From NCBI GenBank assembly GCA_947247005.1, contig OX365962.1, forward strand, positions 9,955,201 to 10,019,200: a DNA stretch of 64,000 nucleotides, read 5' to 3'. This stretch comes from Spisula solida. Its lineage: Eukaryota > Mollusca > Bivalvia > Venerida > Mactridae. Position 1 is the stretch's first letter. Every line of letters begins with the position of its first letter. Shown in pieces: positions 1-11,897 of the stretch. Under the pieces are notes generated by a model, which made no database searches, was not told the DNA's origin, and worked only from the letters and a program-made list of their open reading frames with translations. The translations under genes were made by a program, and so were the position numbers.

Positions 1-148
1 GTTGTATATTGTCTGTGCCTTTTCCAGTTACGTTGTATATTGTCTGTGCCTTTTCCAGTTACGTTGTATATTGTCTGTGCCTTTTCCAGTTACGTTGTAT
101 ATTGTCTGTGCCTTTTCCAGTTACGTTGTATATTGTCTGTGCCTTTTT
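1..148. repeat. 31-bp minisatellite, about 4.8 copies
   Basis: Near-perfect head-to-tail copies of a 31-bp unit (gttgtatattgtctgtgcct followed by tttccagttac) start at 1, 32, 63, 94 and 125. The short ORFs across it are repeat translations. The array may continue to the left of the window. Confidence 0.95.
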
Positions 149-370
149 GTTTCATGTCTCCTTACGTGTCCCGCTGTTTCTGTTGGGCGTTGCCACTTCC
201 AGTAGTTTCGTTTTTTGTTTAATTATTAAATATGGGTTTGTATCTGGCTTTGAACTCCAATTCCGTTTATAGTGGAGTTTTTCAATCTTGAATAATCCAC
301 AATATGTCATAATTTCTCAGTATTCATTGTTTTGACCGGTGCCATTTCTGTAAAGCTAGGAGTTATTTTA
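1..370 (-). repeat. dispersed repeat end, family shared with 53001-53225 and 62110-62355
   Basis: Read in reverse, 150-370 matches the plus-strand sequence at 62110-62355 and 53001-53225. Shared words include the 'actatagacggaattggagc' type motif and 'aatactgagaaat'. The 31-bp minisatellite lies where the other copies have a single unit ending in 'aaaaggcaca', so the unit has expanded only here. Confidence 0.75.
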
Positions 371-599
371 TTTGCATTTTCTGGTTGTCCCCGAACACTT
401 TTGTTCGCGCGATTCGGATTCTACCCGGTTAGTTCATAGGTTGATGTACGTATGGTTGTAGTTTTCTGTTGCTGTTTTTTAAGTTCCTTGTTTTCTTTCG
501 TCCACTGTGGTCATGCAGCGTGATTGTTCACTACGTCATATCTCGACTTGTTCAACTACGTCATTCTGCTTATCCAACTAATACATTTTACTTGTTTTA

Positions 600-1040
600 C
601 TAAAACATTTTACTTATTAAAACTAGGTCATCCGGCATGGGTGTCCACTGTGGTCATATGGCGTGGTTGTTCACTTAGGCATATCTCTTGTTGAGGCTGG
701 GTATTCAGCTTGGACATTGTACGTATGGAAACTAGGTAATCTGGATGGGACTCTCAGCTCTTTTATTGCCAAAACTAGGTCATTCAGCTGAAACCCTGCC
801 TTTCAGCGTTTTAATACTGTTCTTTAACTTTTAGGCTTAAGACGGCTAAAACTATGTATTTCAGCCATTTTACTGTTGGAAATAGGTCATTCAAATGTTT
901 AGCTGGAACAGCTTTTTAGACTGTTGTCTACTGTTTAGAACTTCTAACAGCTAAAAACTAGGTATTTCATCCATTTTACTGTTGGAATTAGGTCATTCCG
1001 CTTGGGCATTCAGCTTTTTAATTACTGAAACTGGTTAATT
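600..1040. repeat. degenerate array of 'aactaggtcattcagc' motifs
   Basis: Irregularly spaced copies of a motif close to aactaggtcattcagc occur near 624, 729, 772, 888, 957 and 985. No open frame spans them. This is probably the decayed body of the element whose conserved end lies at 1045-1245. Confidence 0.5.
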
Positions 1041-1044
1041 AAGA

Positions 1045-1245
1045 TTTTCGAAAGCTTGGACAAGGGAGGATCATGACTTGTTTAGTTGGGCATTGTGCCT
1101 TGCATGTTTTTTTTTTGATGGTTTAGGTGAGCATTGTGCCTTGTGTGCTTTTATGTTTTCCGTGCTCGGCTGGTTAAGCTGAGTGCTGCCTTCCCTGTCT
1201 GACTTAATATTATCTTTTTTAATTAGTTACAGGTCAAATGTGCTC
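1045..1245 (-). repeat. dispersed repeat (family of 4810-5000 and 36466-36700)
   Basis: The reverse complement matches the plus-strand copies at 4810-5000 and 36466-36700, including 'gtcagacagggaaggcagca', 'aaccagccgagcacag' and 'caatgcccaactaaacaag'. A more diverged relative lies at 37325-37400. No ORF is evident. Confidence 0.75.
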
Positions 1246-1575
1246 GCCTATAACACTACAGGTGCTTAATTATATATTTGGTAAAAATTATCACGTTTGA
1301 AAGTGACTATTGTGTCAATATTATCAGGGCACATACATGCTGATGTCTTTATGTAATCAGTAAATAGAAGTGCTACCGAAAAGGTTTATGAAAGACACAT
1401 GCACTTGCTGATCATATGTACTTGCTGGTCTGTCCTAAAACCGTCCTATCATTGTACACGTGGTGCACCGAGTGCATGATGTCTGGTCAGTTACATACAC
1501 AGTTGTTCTAGAAACATATCTTTAAGGTAATTCAGAACTTAGTGAATTTGTTTATTGACGTTACATATCTCGGGT

Positions 1576-2200
1576 TTAAAGCCACATTAGGCCATAAACG
1601 GCTATTTTCAAAAAAAGCAAAAAATTGGTAACCTATTGGAAGAGCCTCGGAGTTTGAGCACTTTGGTTGAGTCCTAAAGGTGGAAAACACCATAAGATGT
1701 AAGAAAAACGAAGTATAACTCTAGCGCGATAAATTGCAATACAAAAACAAACACAAAATCCGCTATATTTATCGTTTCTGAATATTTAAGAGCATGAAAA
1801 CTTTATATGTTGTGCCAAATGTTTGAATGCTTTCAATGGTAAGCGTTACGGTCCTTGATTTTAATCCATAACAAAAATATAGGCAATATTGTGTTTGTTT
1901 TTGTACTGCAATTTATCGCGTTGGAGTTATACCATCTCCAGTTAGTTTGTTTACAAATAATGAAGTGTAAACAAAAAATGCTCAATTTATAATTTAAGGG
2001 AAGCAACTCTTGCAAAATAGTATTTTGTCATCCATACATTTTACTTAAATGTGATTTTTGGCATACTATTTCGAAGGTTACTTTTAACATTCAGTCGTCA
2101 ATTATTGGTCATTTGTGAAAATATCCCAATTTCTTGCAACTACCGTAGTCTATTTACTAGATGATCAAAAAAGGTCTTGGGTGACATAATGTGGCTTTAA
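1576..2200 (-). mobile_element. TTAA-flanked MITE, copy 1
   Basis: The element is bounded by TTAA on both sides. Its inverted ends read AAAGCCACATTA and TAATGTGGCTTT. The interior matches, in opposite orientation, the copies at 10072-11036, 23288-23688 and 33305-33525; a shared word is 'gatcatccagtaaatagac'. TTAA target duplication is typical of piggyBac-type transposition. There is no transposase ORF, so this copy is non-autonomous. Confidence 0.8.
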
Positions 2201-2234
2201 ATAGAATGTCGCCATTATTTGAACCGTTCTTTAT

Positions 2235-3493
2235 GGCGTAGGGTTAGGGTCAAAATTCGTATTTAGTAGGTACTTAAGTTGTTTTGAACCTAACCGTACG
2301 CGATAGTTCTTGACTGTTATACGTGTAACCTGATTTAACGGTTTTGTAAATACGATAACATGGAATGCACTACATCTATCAGACTTCTGGAACATAAATA
2401 AAAAAAGTATGTGCTATTCTTATCACGCACTATCTTAATGTTCTGTTAAACGTCATAATTTATATTGCTGGGGACGCTATGATCTATTTTCTTCCGAGGG
2501 AGCGTCCGGATCCTTAACTTACAAGCTATATTCTTGCATGCTTACATGTTATATTCTTGCATGCTTATATGCTATATTCGCTCTACCTGTTCAGACAATG
2601 GTAGTAATTTTTTGCGTACACATGAACTGCAACGACACAGTCACAATATCCTTACTGGGCTGTGTATACGGTTTATCATTTTGTCAAACCATATAAAGGA
2701 TTGTCTCCGTCTAGACCTTGTTTGTTTACATCTAAGTGTAACTGTACCACAATGTACTTTCTAGCCTAGTAGTTCACATGATTATACAATCGCGTGTACA
2801 AAAATGACGTCAAAATTATGTACTAATAATCTTTCTAAATAATAATGATCAATGAGTGAGTTCAGCTGTCCTACTAGACTTAACGCTAGTGACGTAAGAA
2901 TTTCAAAATAAACTAACTCTTGGAACTCTTCAGCAAAACGAAAATGCTTAAACTACAGTGTGAACAAACATGGCAGACATGTGGAACTACAGCAGTTGGA
3001 ACGGTCCGTACGGCATTTATACGTGATTCGTAAGACATTGTCCGAGGTGTCACGATTGGAACTACAGCCACCCAGCCTCACAGCGGGGTTGAACTCTAGT
3101 ACACTCATGTACTCTCGATGGTTGAAACTCGACTCGTTTACTGCAACTCTAGTTAATCGAGTTTATCCTCGTAAGTCAGCTGAACTCGCTATAGTGTAAC
3201 TACTGTAGTCCCAGTTTCAGTATGGACATACCACGTGGTTTATGACGTAGTTCTGGCTAACACCGCAAGATGATAGCAGCTGATTCGGTTTCGTGCAAAA
3301 TTTGTGGATTTTTGCACAATAAATATTAAGTGGCATGGATAGTATTATATAGGGTTGACTATTGAGTCCATTTTTGACTATTGCAATACTATTGATATTG
3401 CTGAAAGTACTATTGCGATACTATTGTATTGCTGGGTACTATTGCGATACTATTGCAATACTATTATAATACTAGTATATATAAATGATTCTC
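2235..3493. repeat. tandem segmental duplication, unit A (1259 bp)
   Basis: Starting at ggcgtagggttagggtc, the whole segment repeats immediately downstream at 3494 with very few substitutions. Both copies contain the same small ORF (2534-2764 here), a run of 'actattgcgatac' microsatellite and an E-box (ccacgtgg). Unit A keeps about 203 bp (roughly 2926-3128) that unit B lacks. Confidence 0.95.
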
Positions 3494-4545
3494 GGCGTAG
3501 GGTTAGGGTCAAAATTCGTATTTAGTAGGTACTTAAGTTGTTTTGAACCTAACCGTACGCGATAGTTCTTGACTGTTATACGTGTAACCTGATTTAACGG
3601 TTTTGTAAATACGATAACATGGAATGTACTACACCTATCAGACTTCTGGAACATAAATAAAAAAATTATGTGCTATTCTTATCGCGCACTATCTTAATGT
3701 TCTGTTAAACGTCATATATTGCTGGGGACGCTATGATCTATTTTCTTCCGAGGGAGCGTCCGGATCCTTAACTTACAAGCTATATTCTTGCATGCTTACA
3801 TGTTATATTCTTGCATGCTTATATGCTATATTCGCTCTACCTGTTCAGACAATGGTAGTAATTTTTTGCGTACACATGAACTGCAACGACACAGTCACAA
3901 TATCCTTACTGGGCTGTGTATACGGTTTATCATTTTGTCAAACCATATAAAGGATTGTCTCCGTCTACACCTTGTTTGTTTACATCTAAGTGTAACTGTA
4001 CCACAATGTACTTTCTAGCCTAGTAGTTCACATGATTATACAATCGTGTGTACAAAAATGACGTCCAAATTATGTACTAATAATCTTTCTAAATAATAAT
4101 GATCAATGAGTGAGTTCAGCTGTCCTACTAGAGTTAACGCTAGTGACGTAAGAATTTAAAAATAAACTAACTCTTGGATCTCGACTCGTTTACTGCAAGT
4201 CTAGTTAATCGAGTTTATCCTCGTAAGTCAGCTGAACTCGCTATAGTGTAACTACTGTAGTCCCAGTTTCAGTATGGACATACCACGTGGTTTATGACGT
4301 AGTTCTGGCTAACACCGCAAGATGATAGCAGCTGATTCGGTTTCGTGCAAAATTTGTGGATTTTTGCACAATAAATATTAAGTGGCATGGATAGTATTAT
4401 ATAGGGTTGACTATTGAGTCCATTTTTGACTATTGCAATACTATTGATATTGCTGAAAGTACTATTGCGATACTATTGTATTGCTGGGTACTATTGCGAT
4501 ACTATTGCAATACTATTATAATACTGGTATATATAAATGATTCTC
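3494..4545. repeat. tandem segmental duplication, unit B (1052 bp)
   Basis: Second copy of the unit, offset by 1259 bp. It is shorter because the block after 'aactaactcttgg' is deleted and rejoins at 'ctcgactcgtttactgc'. Near identity implies a recent duplication or an assembly artefact. The identical 76-aa frames (2534-2764, 3788-4018) show no recognisable domain and are not called as genes. Confidence 0.93.
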
Positions 4546-4809
4546 GGCGTGAGCGTCCATGTTGTCTCGTTAAATTTAGCGAAGAATAAAATACTAACGG
4601 TTGTTTTTAACTTTGTGCTGACAGATTTCTTTTGGTGGATAATTAGTCATAACTCACGTCACATACCACGTGGTATGTTCACACTGAATTCATCAAAAAG
4701 ATTATTTACGAGAAAATCATAGATTTTTGGGAGGCGTTAAGCTCTCTATACTACCATTGCCCATTTCTTAATGCATCCTGAACCGCCTTTAGACTGCTAT
4801 ATAAAAAAA

Positions 4810-5000
4810 ACAGTATATTACGTCAGACAGGGAAGGCAGCACTCAACTTAACCAGCCGAGCACAGAAAACATTAAAAACACACAAAGCACAATGCCCAAC
4901 TAAACAAGCGCAGATCCGCCCAAGTCCAAGCTGTCGAAAAGTATAATAAATTATAACTAGCTGAATGACCCAGTAGAAAAGATACAGCAACCAAAAGGCG
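4810..5000 (+). repeat. dispersed repeat ('gggaaggcagcact' family)
   Basis: Plus-strand copy of the family seen at 36466-36700 and, inverted, at 1045-1245. It ends near 'aattataactagctgaatgacc', as does the 36-kb copy. Confidence 0.75.
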
Positions 5001-5111
5001 GAATGCCTACGAGAAAATCATAGAATCCGCATTCAAGTAGTTCCAGAAACTGTCAACATTCCCAATACTGCTACATATGTTTCTCCAAATTTTTAAACTG
5101 ATTTAATTCAA

Positions 5112-5331
5112 TCAGCAACATTTGTTTATTCTAAGATCAACAATTATTGTGAAACTGTCGTTAAATCGATATTTTTGCAGATAATCACTTCGCCGGGGCG
5201 ATATCGAACTTGTTTCGTAATATGAAAATGACGTTTTCATTAAATGTCCCGGCTGTATAGCTATTTTTTGAAACTTCAGACCAGGGTCGCGTAATGGTTT
5301 TATCAATGAATCGTATATCGTCTGCAAAGTA
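5112..5331 (-). CDS. candidate terminal (cytoplasmic-tail) exon, weak
   Basis: This is an open minus-strand stretch of 73 codons before a TGA. It contains tyrosines in contexts such as YDSL, SYYETSS and SDYLQKY, which look like a receptor tail. An AG at 5332-5333 (cataacag) would give phase-2 entry, matching the phase-2 exit of the transmembrane exon at 11801-11897 and completing an Arg codon. A second AG at 5322-5323 would give phase 0. The polypyrimidine tract is poor and the frame is no longer than many chance ORFs here. The link to the EGF receptor gene is inference only. Confidence 0.25.
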
Positions 5332-5344
5332 CTGTTATGCACTC

Positions 5345-7250
5345 ATATGATGTGGCTACACTAGCCGCTTTCTAGAGATGCCTCACGCTGTGAGGGAAGT
5401 GATCACAAGACGGTACTGTAGAATCTGATAAATAGGCGCGTAGTATTATTTTAAAGCCACTTTTGACATACGCATTCAATACACGTATTACATATAAATT
5501 AATATGCCCCTTTTTACATTTATTTAGATACCCAACATGCCTATATAGTCACATATGCCTATTTTGACATTCAAGACAAGATCGACAGTTGAAAACGAAC
5601 ATTAAACGTGTAAAGTCGGTTTAAGCTTTAATAGCAGCAACCAGATCGCATCCCATAAGCACTGTCAGTGCTTTGATTTAATATACACTCGTTAAAAGTT
5701 ATAAGTACATGTTACGCTTGTATCTTTTTATTATACATGATAACTTGTTAATTTCTTTCCTGTGTTCATGCGAGTAGTATAACATCAATATCAGAAAATT
5801 TGATATTTGTACTTTGCTTTGAGTAAGCAGTGAACTGCGAATTCTCCAAATTCAGAAAAATACACGAGCGCAACAATATTTTTTTGTATAATGTCTTGAA
5901 ATGTTAACTACACATTGTCCAGCAATGCCAAAACCACCCAAAACATAAAATCTGAAGTATTCAGATTACAGAAGGAACAAGAGATGTTTGTAAAACATGC
6001 ATGCCCCATGACAGCCGATTGGCCATGTATGCTTTAGGCCATACCGACATTGACCTTTGACCTATTGACCTACACATTTGTAGGAGTCTACCGTAGATGA
6101 TCAGCAACCTCTCTGTATAGTTTTACGATCTTAGGATCCACCGTTCTTACGTTGTTGATAAGAAACCGTTGTGTATTAGAAGGTCACGGGACTTTTGACC
6201 TTTGAGCCTAAAGCCTCAAACTCTATGGGGGTCATCTACTGATGATAAACAACCTCAACTTAAGGTTTGTGGGTGCTAGCTGTGAAGTCATTGATTTACT
6301 CTTCTGCAATAACACTATTTGCAGAACAGTGAAGCAACACTATTTTAGAAGACAATGAATATTTTTATTTATTAAGCGTAAATACCTCACATTGATTAGT
6401 ACACTAGGTATAAAATATAAAGTTTCTTTGTCCGGCTTGAAAGGACATTTTGCCATACAAAGATGGAAAGTTTCAGCCCATTAGATCACATGCTTATTTT
6501 ATTCAGAACATCTTTATCATTACTTCTATCTCAATTTTGACTCATTTAGTAATTGTAGTTTCAAGAACGTGTGCAATTGTGATCGCCTGATAAACATAAA
6601 CATATAATGATTAATTTAACCAAGTTTAATTTTGCAACAGTATACTTATTTTTGGTGGGCACTGTATTGTATATCCTAGTTGCTAGTATAATGCATTGAC
6701 CTCTTAACAATACATGTATGTGAAACAGGAAACACCACACACGCACACAAGTATATTTAATTGTTCTGATAAAGGCATACTTAAGATTTGCTTATACATC
6801 GTACAAAGCTGTAAAGCAACAACCTCTCCATAACAGCACCTTCAACCTTTTTGAAAGATGATAATTGGTATTAATTTAACCTCTGTTGAACCTATGAACA
6901 AGGGCAACACAATTGCAGCTCACAAAGGTTGTTGCTCTACAGAGGTTGTGCTGTAAATGAAATATGGTATAATTAATAAGATAGGGGGACACAAATGATG
7001 CGTTTAAATGAATGAAATTTCTGGCCTCGTGTTCACAAGGATTCGCTTTCAGGATCAGGATCAAGCTCAAATATATGTCCTTTAAAATTCAGGAATTATG
7101 GTAGTGATAACCTTGATATTTTTATACAGGTGGATAGATATTGATATATTCTTCAATTTCAAAGACATTAACATATAGGTTGATAGGTATTGAATATCCT
7201 TCAATTTCAATGACATTAACATAAGTTTTATACTCGGGTATATAAATGTT
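5345..7250. other. no gene seen; AT-rich with diffuse repeats
   Basis: No open frame with recognisable content. The stretch 5990-6290 contains runs such as 'gacctttgacctattgacct', of the low-complexity kind common in marine invertebrate repeats. Confidence 0.5.
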
Positions 7251-7253
7251 AAG

Positions 7254-7520
7254 GTTATAAGATTTAATCCTGGTTTTAAAAAATGATCCTGATTTTAATA
7301 AATGATCCTGGTTTTCAGGATCAGTTTCATGCTCAAGGGCAATACTTCAATTTTTCAACAGAAAAATGATGTACTGTAAAATTTGAACACGTTAACTAGA
7401 AGTGGTTTAGGTATTATGTACATTGATATAAGAAATATTGCCAATAGTTCTCAAAAACTTTCAAATAATAGGAATTTGTTTTCAGGGTCAAATTTGATCC
7501 AGATCAGTTAACCCTTTGTG
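7254..7520 (+). repeat. dispersed repeat, inverted copy at 26385-26640
   Basis: The two segments match in opposite orientation; shared words include 'aaaatgatgtactg', 'aacacgttaact' and 'gatccagatcagttaa'. No ORF. Confidence 0.7.
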
Positions 7521-7592
7521 ACATAGGGGCAGTGAGGGGAGAAACTGTCCTGTGTATATGACATTATATTGTTAACATTGTAATGCTCTAGG

Positions 7593-7852
7593 GTGGTATT
7601 CACAAAACATCTTAAGGGATAACTTATAAATTTCTAAAGATCTTAAAATGTCCTTAAGTGTATTACTTAAACAGGAAAATCAAAATTATGAATGTTTTAC
7701 ATAGTTTAAAAGCATTATGTAAGAGGCTACAATACTTACAAAGAAAACATAGGGCTTTCGTGGTTTCTTGGAAATATGTTGCAGCTCAATTTTGAAACTT
7801 AAGTAAAAATATTTAAGTTTCCCCTTAAAATGATTCGTGAATACCGGTCCAG
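7593..7852. mobile_element. MITE with 'GGTATTCAC' inverted ends, copy 1
   Basis: The left end, ggtattcacaaaacatctta, is mirrored by a right end whose reverse complement is ggtattcacgaatcatttta. The same family is at 53571-53823. About 260 bp, non-coding. Confidence 0.7.
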
Positions 7853-7889
7853 AGCCCTCACTCACCGTGGTATATGGTACACCGGATAT

Positions 7890-8140
7890 TGGGGGTCAAG
7901 TTGAGTAGTAATGTAAATCACATATTTTCGTGGGTTTTAAATTTCTTGGATTTTGTTAAAAATGCATTTTCGTTGGATCTTAAATTCGTGGATTACAAAA
8001 CATGAAAGGATAAACCCATGTTCGACATTAGAGAGATCGATTAATCGTGGGGATTAGATTTCGTGGTCCAGTGCAATAACGAAATCAACGAAAATTCAAC
8101 TCTCCCTCAAAAAAATAATGATTTTACAATATCACCGTGG
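7890..8140 (-). repeat. dispersed 'tttcgtgg' repeat, copy 1
   Basis: Reverse orientation relative to the copies at 16875-17098 and 46571-46785. All contain 'aaaatcattatttttcgagg' or its complement and a central 'cgattaatcg' type motif. Non-coding. Direct repeats of 'ccgtggtat...acaccggat' flank it at 7866 and 8139. Confidence 0.7.
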
Positions 8141-8567
8141 TATAACATACACCGGATGTAAGTTGAGAAGTACTAGTATCATTACTTTTCGCGACACTAA
8201 TCAGGAAACGAGAGTAAGAGTAGCTTTGATAATCTTTACTTCACATAATTATTATATAACAGTATTGTAAACGTCTTTAGAGACTTTTTATGGCTCTAGA
8301 AGACATAAAAGTACAACAGGGACTCCTTAAATAAGTTTAAATTCCTTGAGTTTGAAATTGACGGCTGCTCACTCGCAAATCTTGACCGTGATACTGCAAA
8401 TGATGATTGCACATTTTGTATTACCAAGGTAACACGTTTTATTGAATATTCCTTTTGTCAAGAACCAAAGTATGTTTAGTCAAAATCTCAGAAAAAATGA
8501 AACGTACGAAAAAAGATACTTACCAAAGGTATGAGGATACAAGGAAATGTACATAGCATTGATTTTA

Positions 8568-8847
8568 AGTGTACTGAGTAATGCTAAGTGTCTTGATAGT
8601 GTACAGAGTATTGATTCTAAGTGTACTGAGTAATGCTAAGTGTCTTGATAGTGTACAGAGTATTGATTCTAAGTGTACTGAGTAATGCTAAGTGTCTTGA
8701 TAGTGTACAGAGTATTGATTCTAAGTGTACTGAGTAATGCTTAGTGTCTTGATAGTGTACAGAGTATTGATTCTAAGTGTACTGAGTAATGCTAAGTATC
8801 TTGATAGTGTACAGAGTATTGATTCTAAGTGTACTGAGTAATGCTAC
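8568..8847. repeat. 52-bp minisatellite, about 5.4 copies
   Basis: The unit starts agtgtactgagtaatgctaa. Copies begin at 8568, 8620, 8672, 8724, 8776 and 8828 (partial), nearly identical. The minus-strand ORF that crosses it is a repeat artefact. Confidence 0.95.
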
Positions 8848-8849
8848 AT

Positions 8850-10070
8850 TTCTCAATTTTCTCGCAATACCAAAGTGTACGGTATACCACAGTGCACAAG
8901 TAATATTAGTATTAGCAAATGATATACGGCAAAACCGCGCAAATATTTTATGATACATAGTCAATGATTTATGGTTTTGTAGTCTATACTGATCACAGAT
9001 TTCGTCAGTAACATATCTTTCCGAACAATGCCTCCTTTTTTCTCAGAATTTAAGGAGGAGTGTCCCTATCGCGGTTTTTAATTATTCCGTTTATTTTATT
9101 TTACCAAAGCATCCGTTTGACAGAGTCCTTACAATCACATAAAATGTGGAATCATGTGTAGATCACCGATTTAGAGCGCAAAGCATTCTCATACATGTTG
9201 GTCAAGTTGTCTTTGAGATATCGCAAGGATATTCCAAGTTTAGCATTAATCTTAATGACATGTCGTTGCTCTGTGATTATTTATTCTCCGTAACGCTCGA
9301 CGGCACGAGTTTCACTTTGGTCACTATAAGTGACGTCATCAATAATGTTGTGACGTCACAATATAATTAATAAAATAAAACGCTAGATAATTGATAGATA
9401 TACATTTCATGGTAATTTCATTGTTCTAGAATCAATAGACAAGTTAAAAAGTTAGAAGAAAGTTCTCGAATATATTGGTCACTCTCGTACATATATTCAG
9501 ATGTTGATATATACTTCGTCTGCCTGAAGATCTGAATAGATCGTTCTCTCGTTCCTTGTGCGTCCCACTAACCCTTCATAATTTTGTTGTTCTTCCAACT
9601 CTGAAAACGGAGATACGAAAGAGTATAATAATTTTTTTGATCAATGTATTACAGTCAGTACGATAGCCTCCTAACAGCTGAGGGTGATGTATTCAATTTT
9701 TAAGTAAAAAATCTGAACTAAAGTGAACATTACGAAAACCCATTTCTTACCAATTTTCGCTTTCGCAACGCTTCAACAGAACACAAGATGGCGTCAAATA
9801 TGGCCGGCATTTTACTATACATCTACATTTATACCTGATTCATTAATTGTATGTACAAGTTATTTCATTAATTATATGTGCACACGTTCTTTTATTTTGT
9901 TTGTTCGTGTACATGTTAGAAAACATAAATCTACCATTATTTGGTTCTGGTTCTTGGTTAGCTTTTGGTTCTCTTCCACGACATCTGCAACAAATAACAT
10001 GTTTAAATTAATGATTAAAATACAATTATTCGCGGTAGTGTTTAAGTACATCAATATGTCGATTATTTTT
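8850..10070. other. no gene seen
   Basis: Two short frames (9146-9370 plus and 9723-10118 plus) show no domain, signal or splice context that I can recognise. CRE-like TGACGTCA words occur near 9330 and 9351 without a nearby gene start. Confidence 0.4.
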
Positions 10071-10071
10071 G

Positions 10072-11036
10072 TTAAAGCCCCATTATATCTCCCAAAACGT
10101 TTTCCGATCATCCAGTAAATAGACTTAATACAAGGAATTATGATGTTTTCCACAAATGACCAATAATTGACGACATAATGTTAACTATATCTGTTGAAAT
10201 AGTATGCCAATAATTTAATAAAATGTATGCAAGACAAAGTACTAACTTTGCAAGAGCTGCTTCCCTTAGACTATGAATTATGCATTTATGGTTTACTTTT
10301 TGTTATTTTGTTTTCAAACCAACTGGAGACTGTATTTTGTTTTATTTAATGCTAACTGGTGAGATATAGAGTTCTATCAGTGAAAAAAAACCTATATCAG
10401 TCACTGGTTATCACCTACAATGTGACTGATATAAGCTCCGCCCCTCATAGGGACTACTTTAATTTACCAAAAGCTCAACACTAAAATGTCTGTAACTTTT
10501 TTATTACTAAACGGAAACATGTCATGTGGGTGTTTTTATTCTTAGTTAGACCATTTCCCACAAGTTGGTGTATGATTTGATTCAAAATTCTCAAAAAAGC
10601 CGTTTTCACCTATTCACCATAATCCAAGATGGCGGATTTTGAAGTGAAAAATATGAATGGAATAACATATTCTTACGTAGCCTAACCACAGTGGTAATTT
10701 GGCATAAATAGTACCAGTTTTGACACCATATAAGCATTAAATAAATAGAATATTTGTTTGTTTTAATTGAATATGGTTAATATCTCATCTTGTAGTGATA
10801 AAATTTTAATATTTTCACTTGCGCTACGCGCTCTTGAAAATATTGAATTTTATCACTACACGATGAGATATAAACCATATTCAATCAAAACAAACAAATA
10901 TCTTCTATTTCTTCCACATTATTTTGTTTTCCACCTTTGGGACTCAACTAAAGTGCTCAAAATGCATCATTCTGCTGAAAGGTTACCAAGTTATTGCTTT
11001 TTGAAAATAGCCGTTCAAGGCTTAATGTGGCTTTAA
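10072..11036 (+). mobile_element. TTAA-flanked MITE, copy 2, with internal insertion
   Basis: TTAA lies at 10072-10075 and 11033-11036. The flanking halves (about 10076-10345 and 10909-11032) align with copy 3 at 23288-23688. About 560 bp between them is foreign to copy 3 and contains the foldback at 10750-10901. Inverted ends are AAAGCC(C/A)CATTA and TAATGTGGCTTT. Confidence 0.8.
10750..10901. repeat. long foldback hairpin with GC-rich tip
   Basis: Arms of about 70 bp, beginning atttgtttgttttaattgaa and mirrored at 10901, enclose a short GC-rich apex ttgcgctacgcgctc. It lies nested in the insertion inside the TTAA MITE. The plus-strand ORF across it is incidental. Confidence 0.85.
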
Positions 11037-11800
11037 ATCCACGATCAATAAAGGAGCATATACAGCCTAAATGCCATGACTCTGTGTGCGTGTTTCCCAA
11101 GCGCGTTCCTTAGTGCTACGCATGCGCAAAATTTGAACAAGCTATTTTCTATATTCCATATTCCATGTATGCATTACCGTACAATTAAAAAATATTTTTT
11201 AAGTTTGCGCACACGGTATTCTTAATAGTATAATTCTTAAATTTGGAAAAGTTAACGTCAGTTATTTATCAAATAAATCTACTCGATTTGTGAAACGCTT
11301 GTTAACGTTACGTCAAAATAATGTTTGAATGACGTTAGCGACGTCACTAAAAACAGACGCGAGTAGTAATTTTAAAAGGTCTGTAACTTTGTAAATGTAC
11401 GTTATATTTTGCTCATAATTTCAAAAACGTTTCATAAGAGTCTTGTCTTTCTAGTGCTTTGTCATCATGATATTCATAATTTGTCACTAAGCCCGGTTTT
11501 CCTTGAGAACGGCTCAAATGGATTTTGCTGCTATGGAGTTAAGGGCTCCCTGTCCAATTTAAGTATGATCTTTTTAAACTGAAATATTGAAAATAATATA
11601 GTCCACAGGTGATAACACTAGTCTTTGTTAACAAATAAAATTAAATGCATTTTCGATGTTCATTTTTGTTCAATCTTGTGCATATTCACTTTTAACAAGC
11701 GGTCAGTCGACCGTGCCGTGTCAACAATATGCTTGTTTTGTTTATTGATAAGGCTAGATTTATATCCGGCGAACTATATCTTTAAGTTCTCATTTTTTAC
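11037..11800. other. no gene seen; probable intron of the EGF-receptor gene
   Basis: This lies 3' of the transmembrane exon on the minus strand. No further exon with a convincing frame was found. Confidence 0.4.
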
Positions 11801-11897
11801 CGTAAATAAATAATGTAGCCGACAAGGAAAGTGATGACGACACAAAGTCCTCCAATAACGCCACCTAGTATTATTCCAATGTTGCCATTGCCATCCA
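11801..11897 (-). CDS. transmembrane exon of the EGF receptor
   Basis: Read on the minus strand, ttacag precedes 97 bp that end at gtaaaa. In phase 1 it encodes DGNGN, then a glycine-rich hydrophobic helix (IGIILGGVIGGLCVVITFLV, followed by GYIIYL), then a stop-transfer Arg completed by the next exon (phase-2 exit). It is shorter than any listed ORF but has both splice signals, the right entry phase and an unambiguous membrane span. Confidence 0.85.

Noticed and set aside
2235..2252. 'agggttagggt' as telomeric repeat
   Set aside because: Only about one and a half TTAGGG units, repeated once by the segmental duplication; no array.
9723..10118. 131-aa plus ORF
   Set aside because: Runs into the TTAA MITE and has no recognisable motif; the opposite strand is also open by chance.
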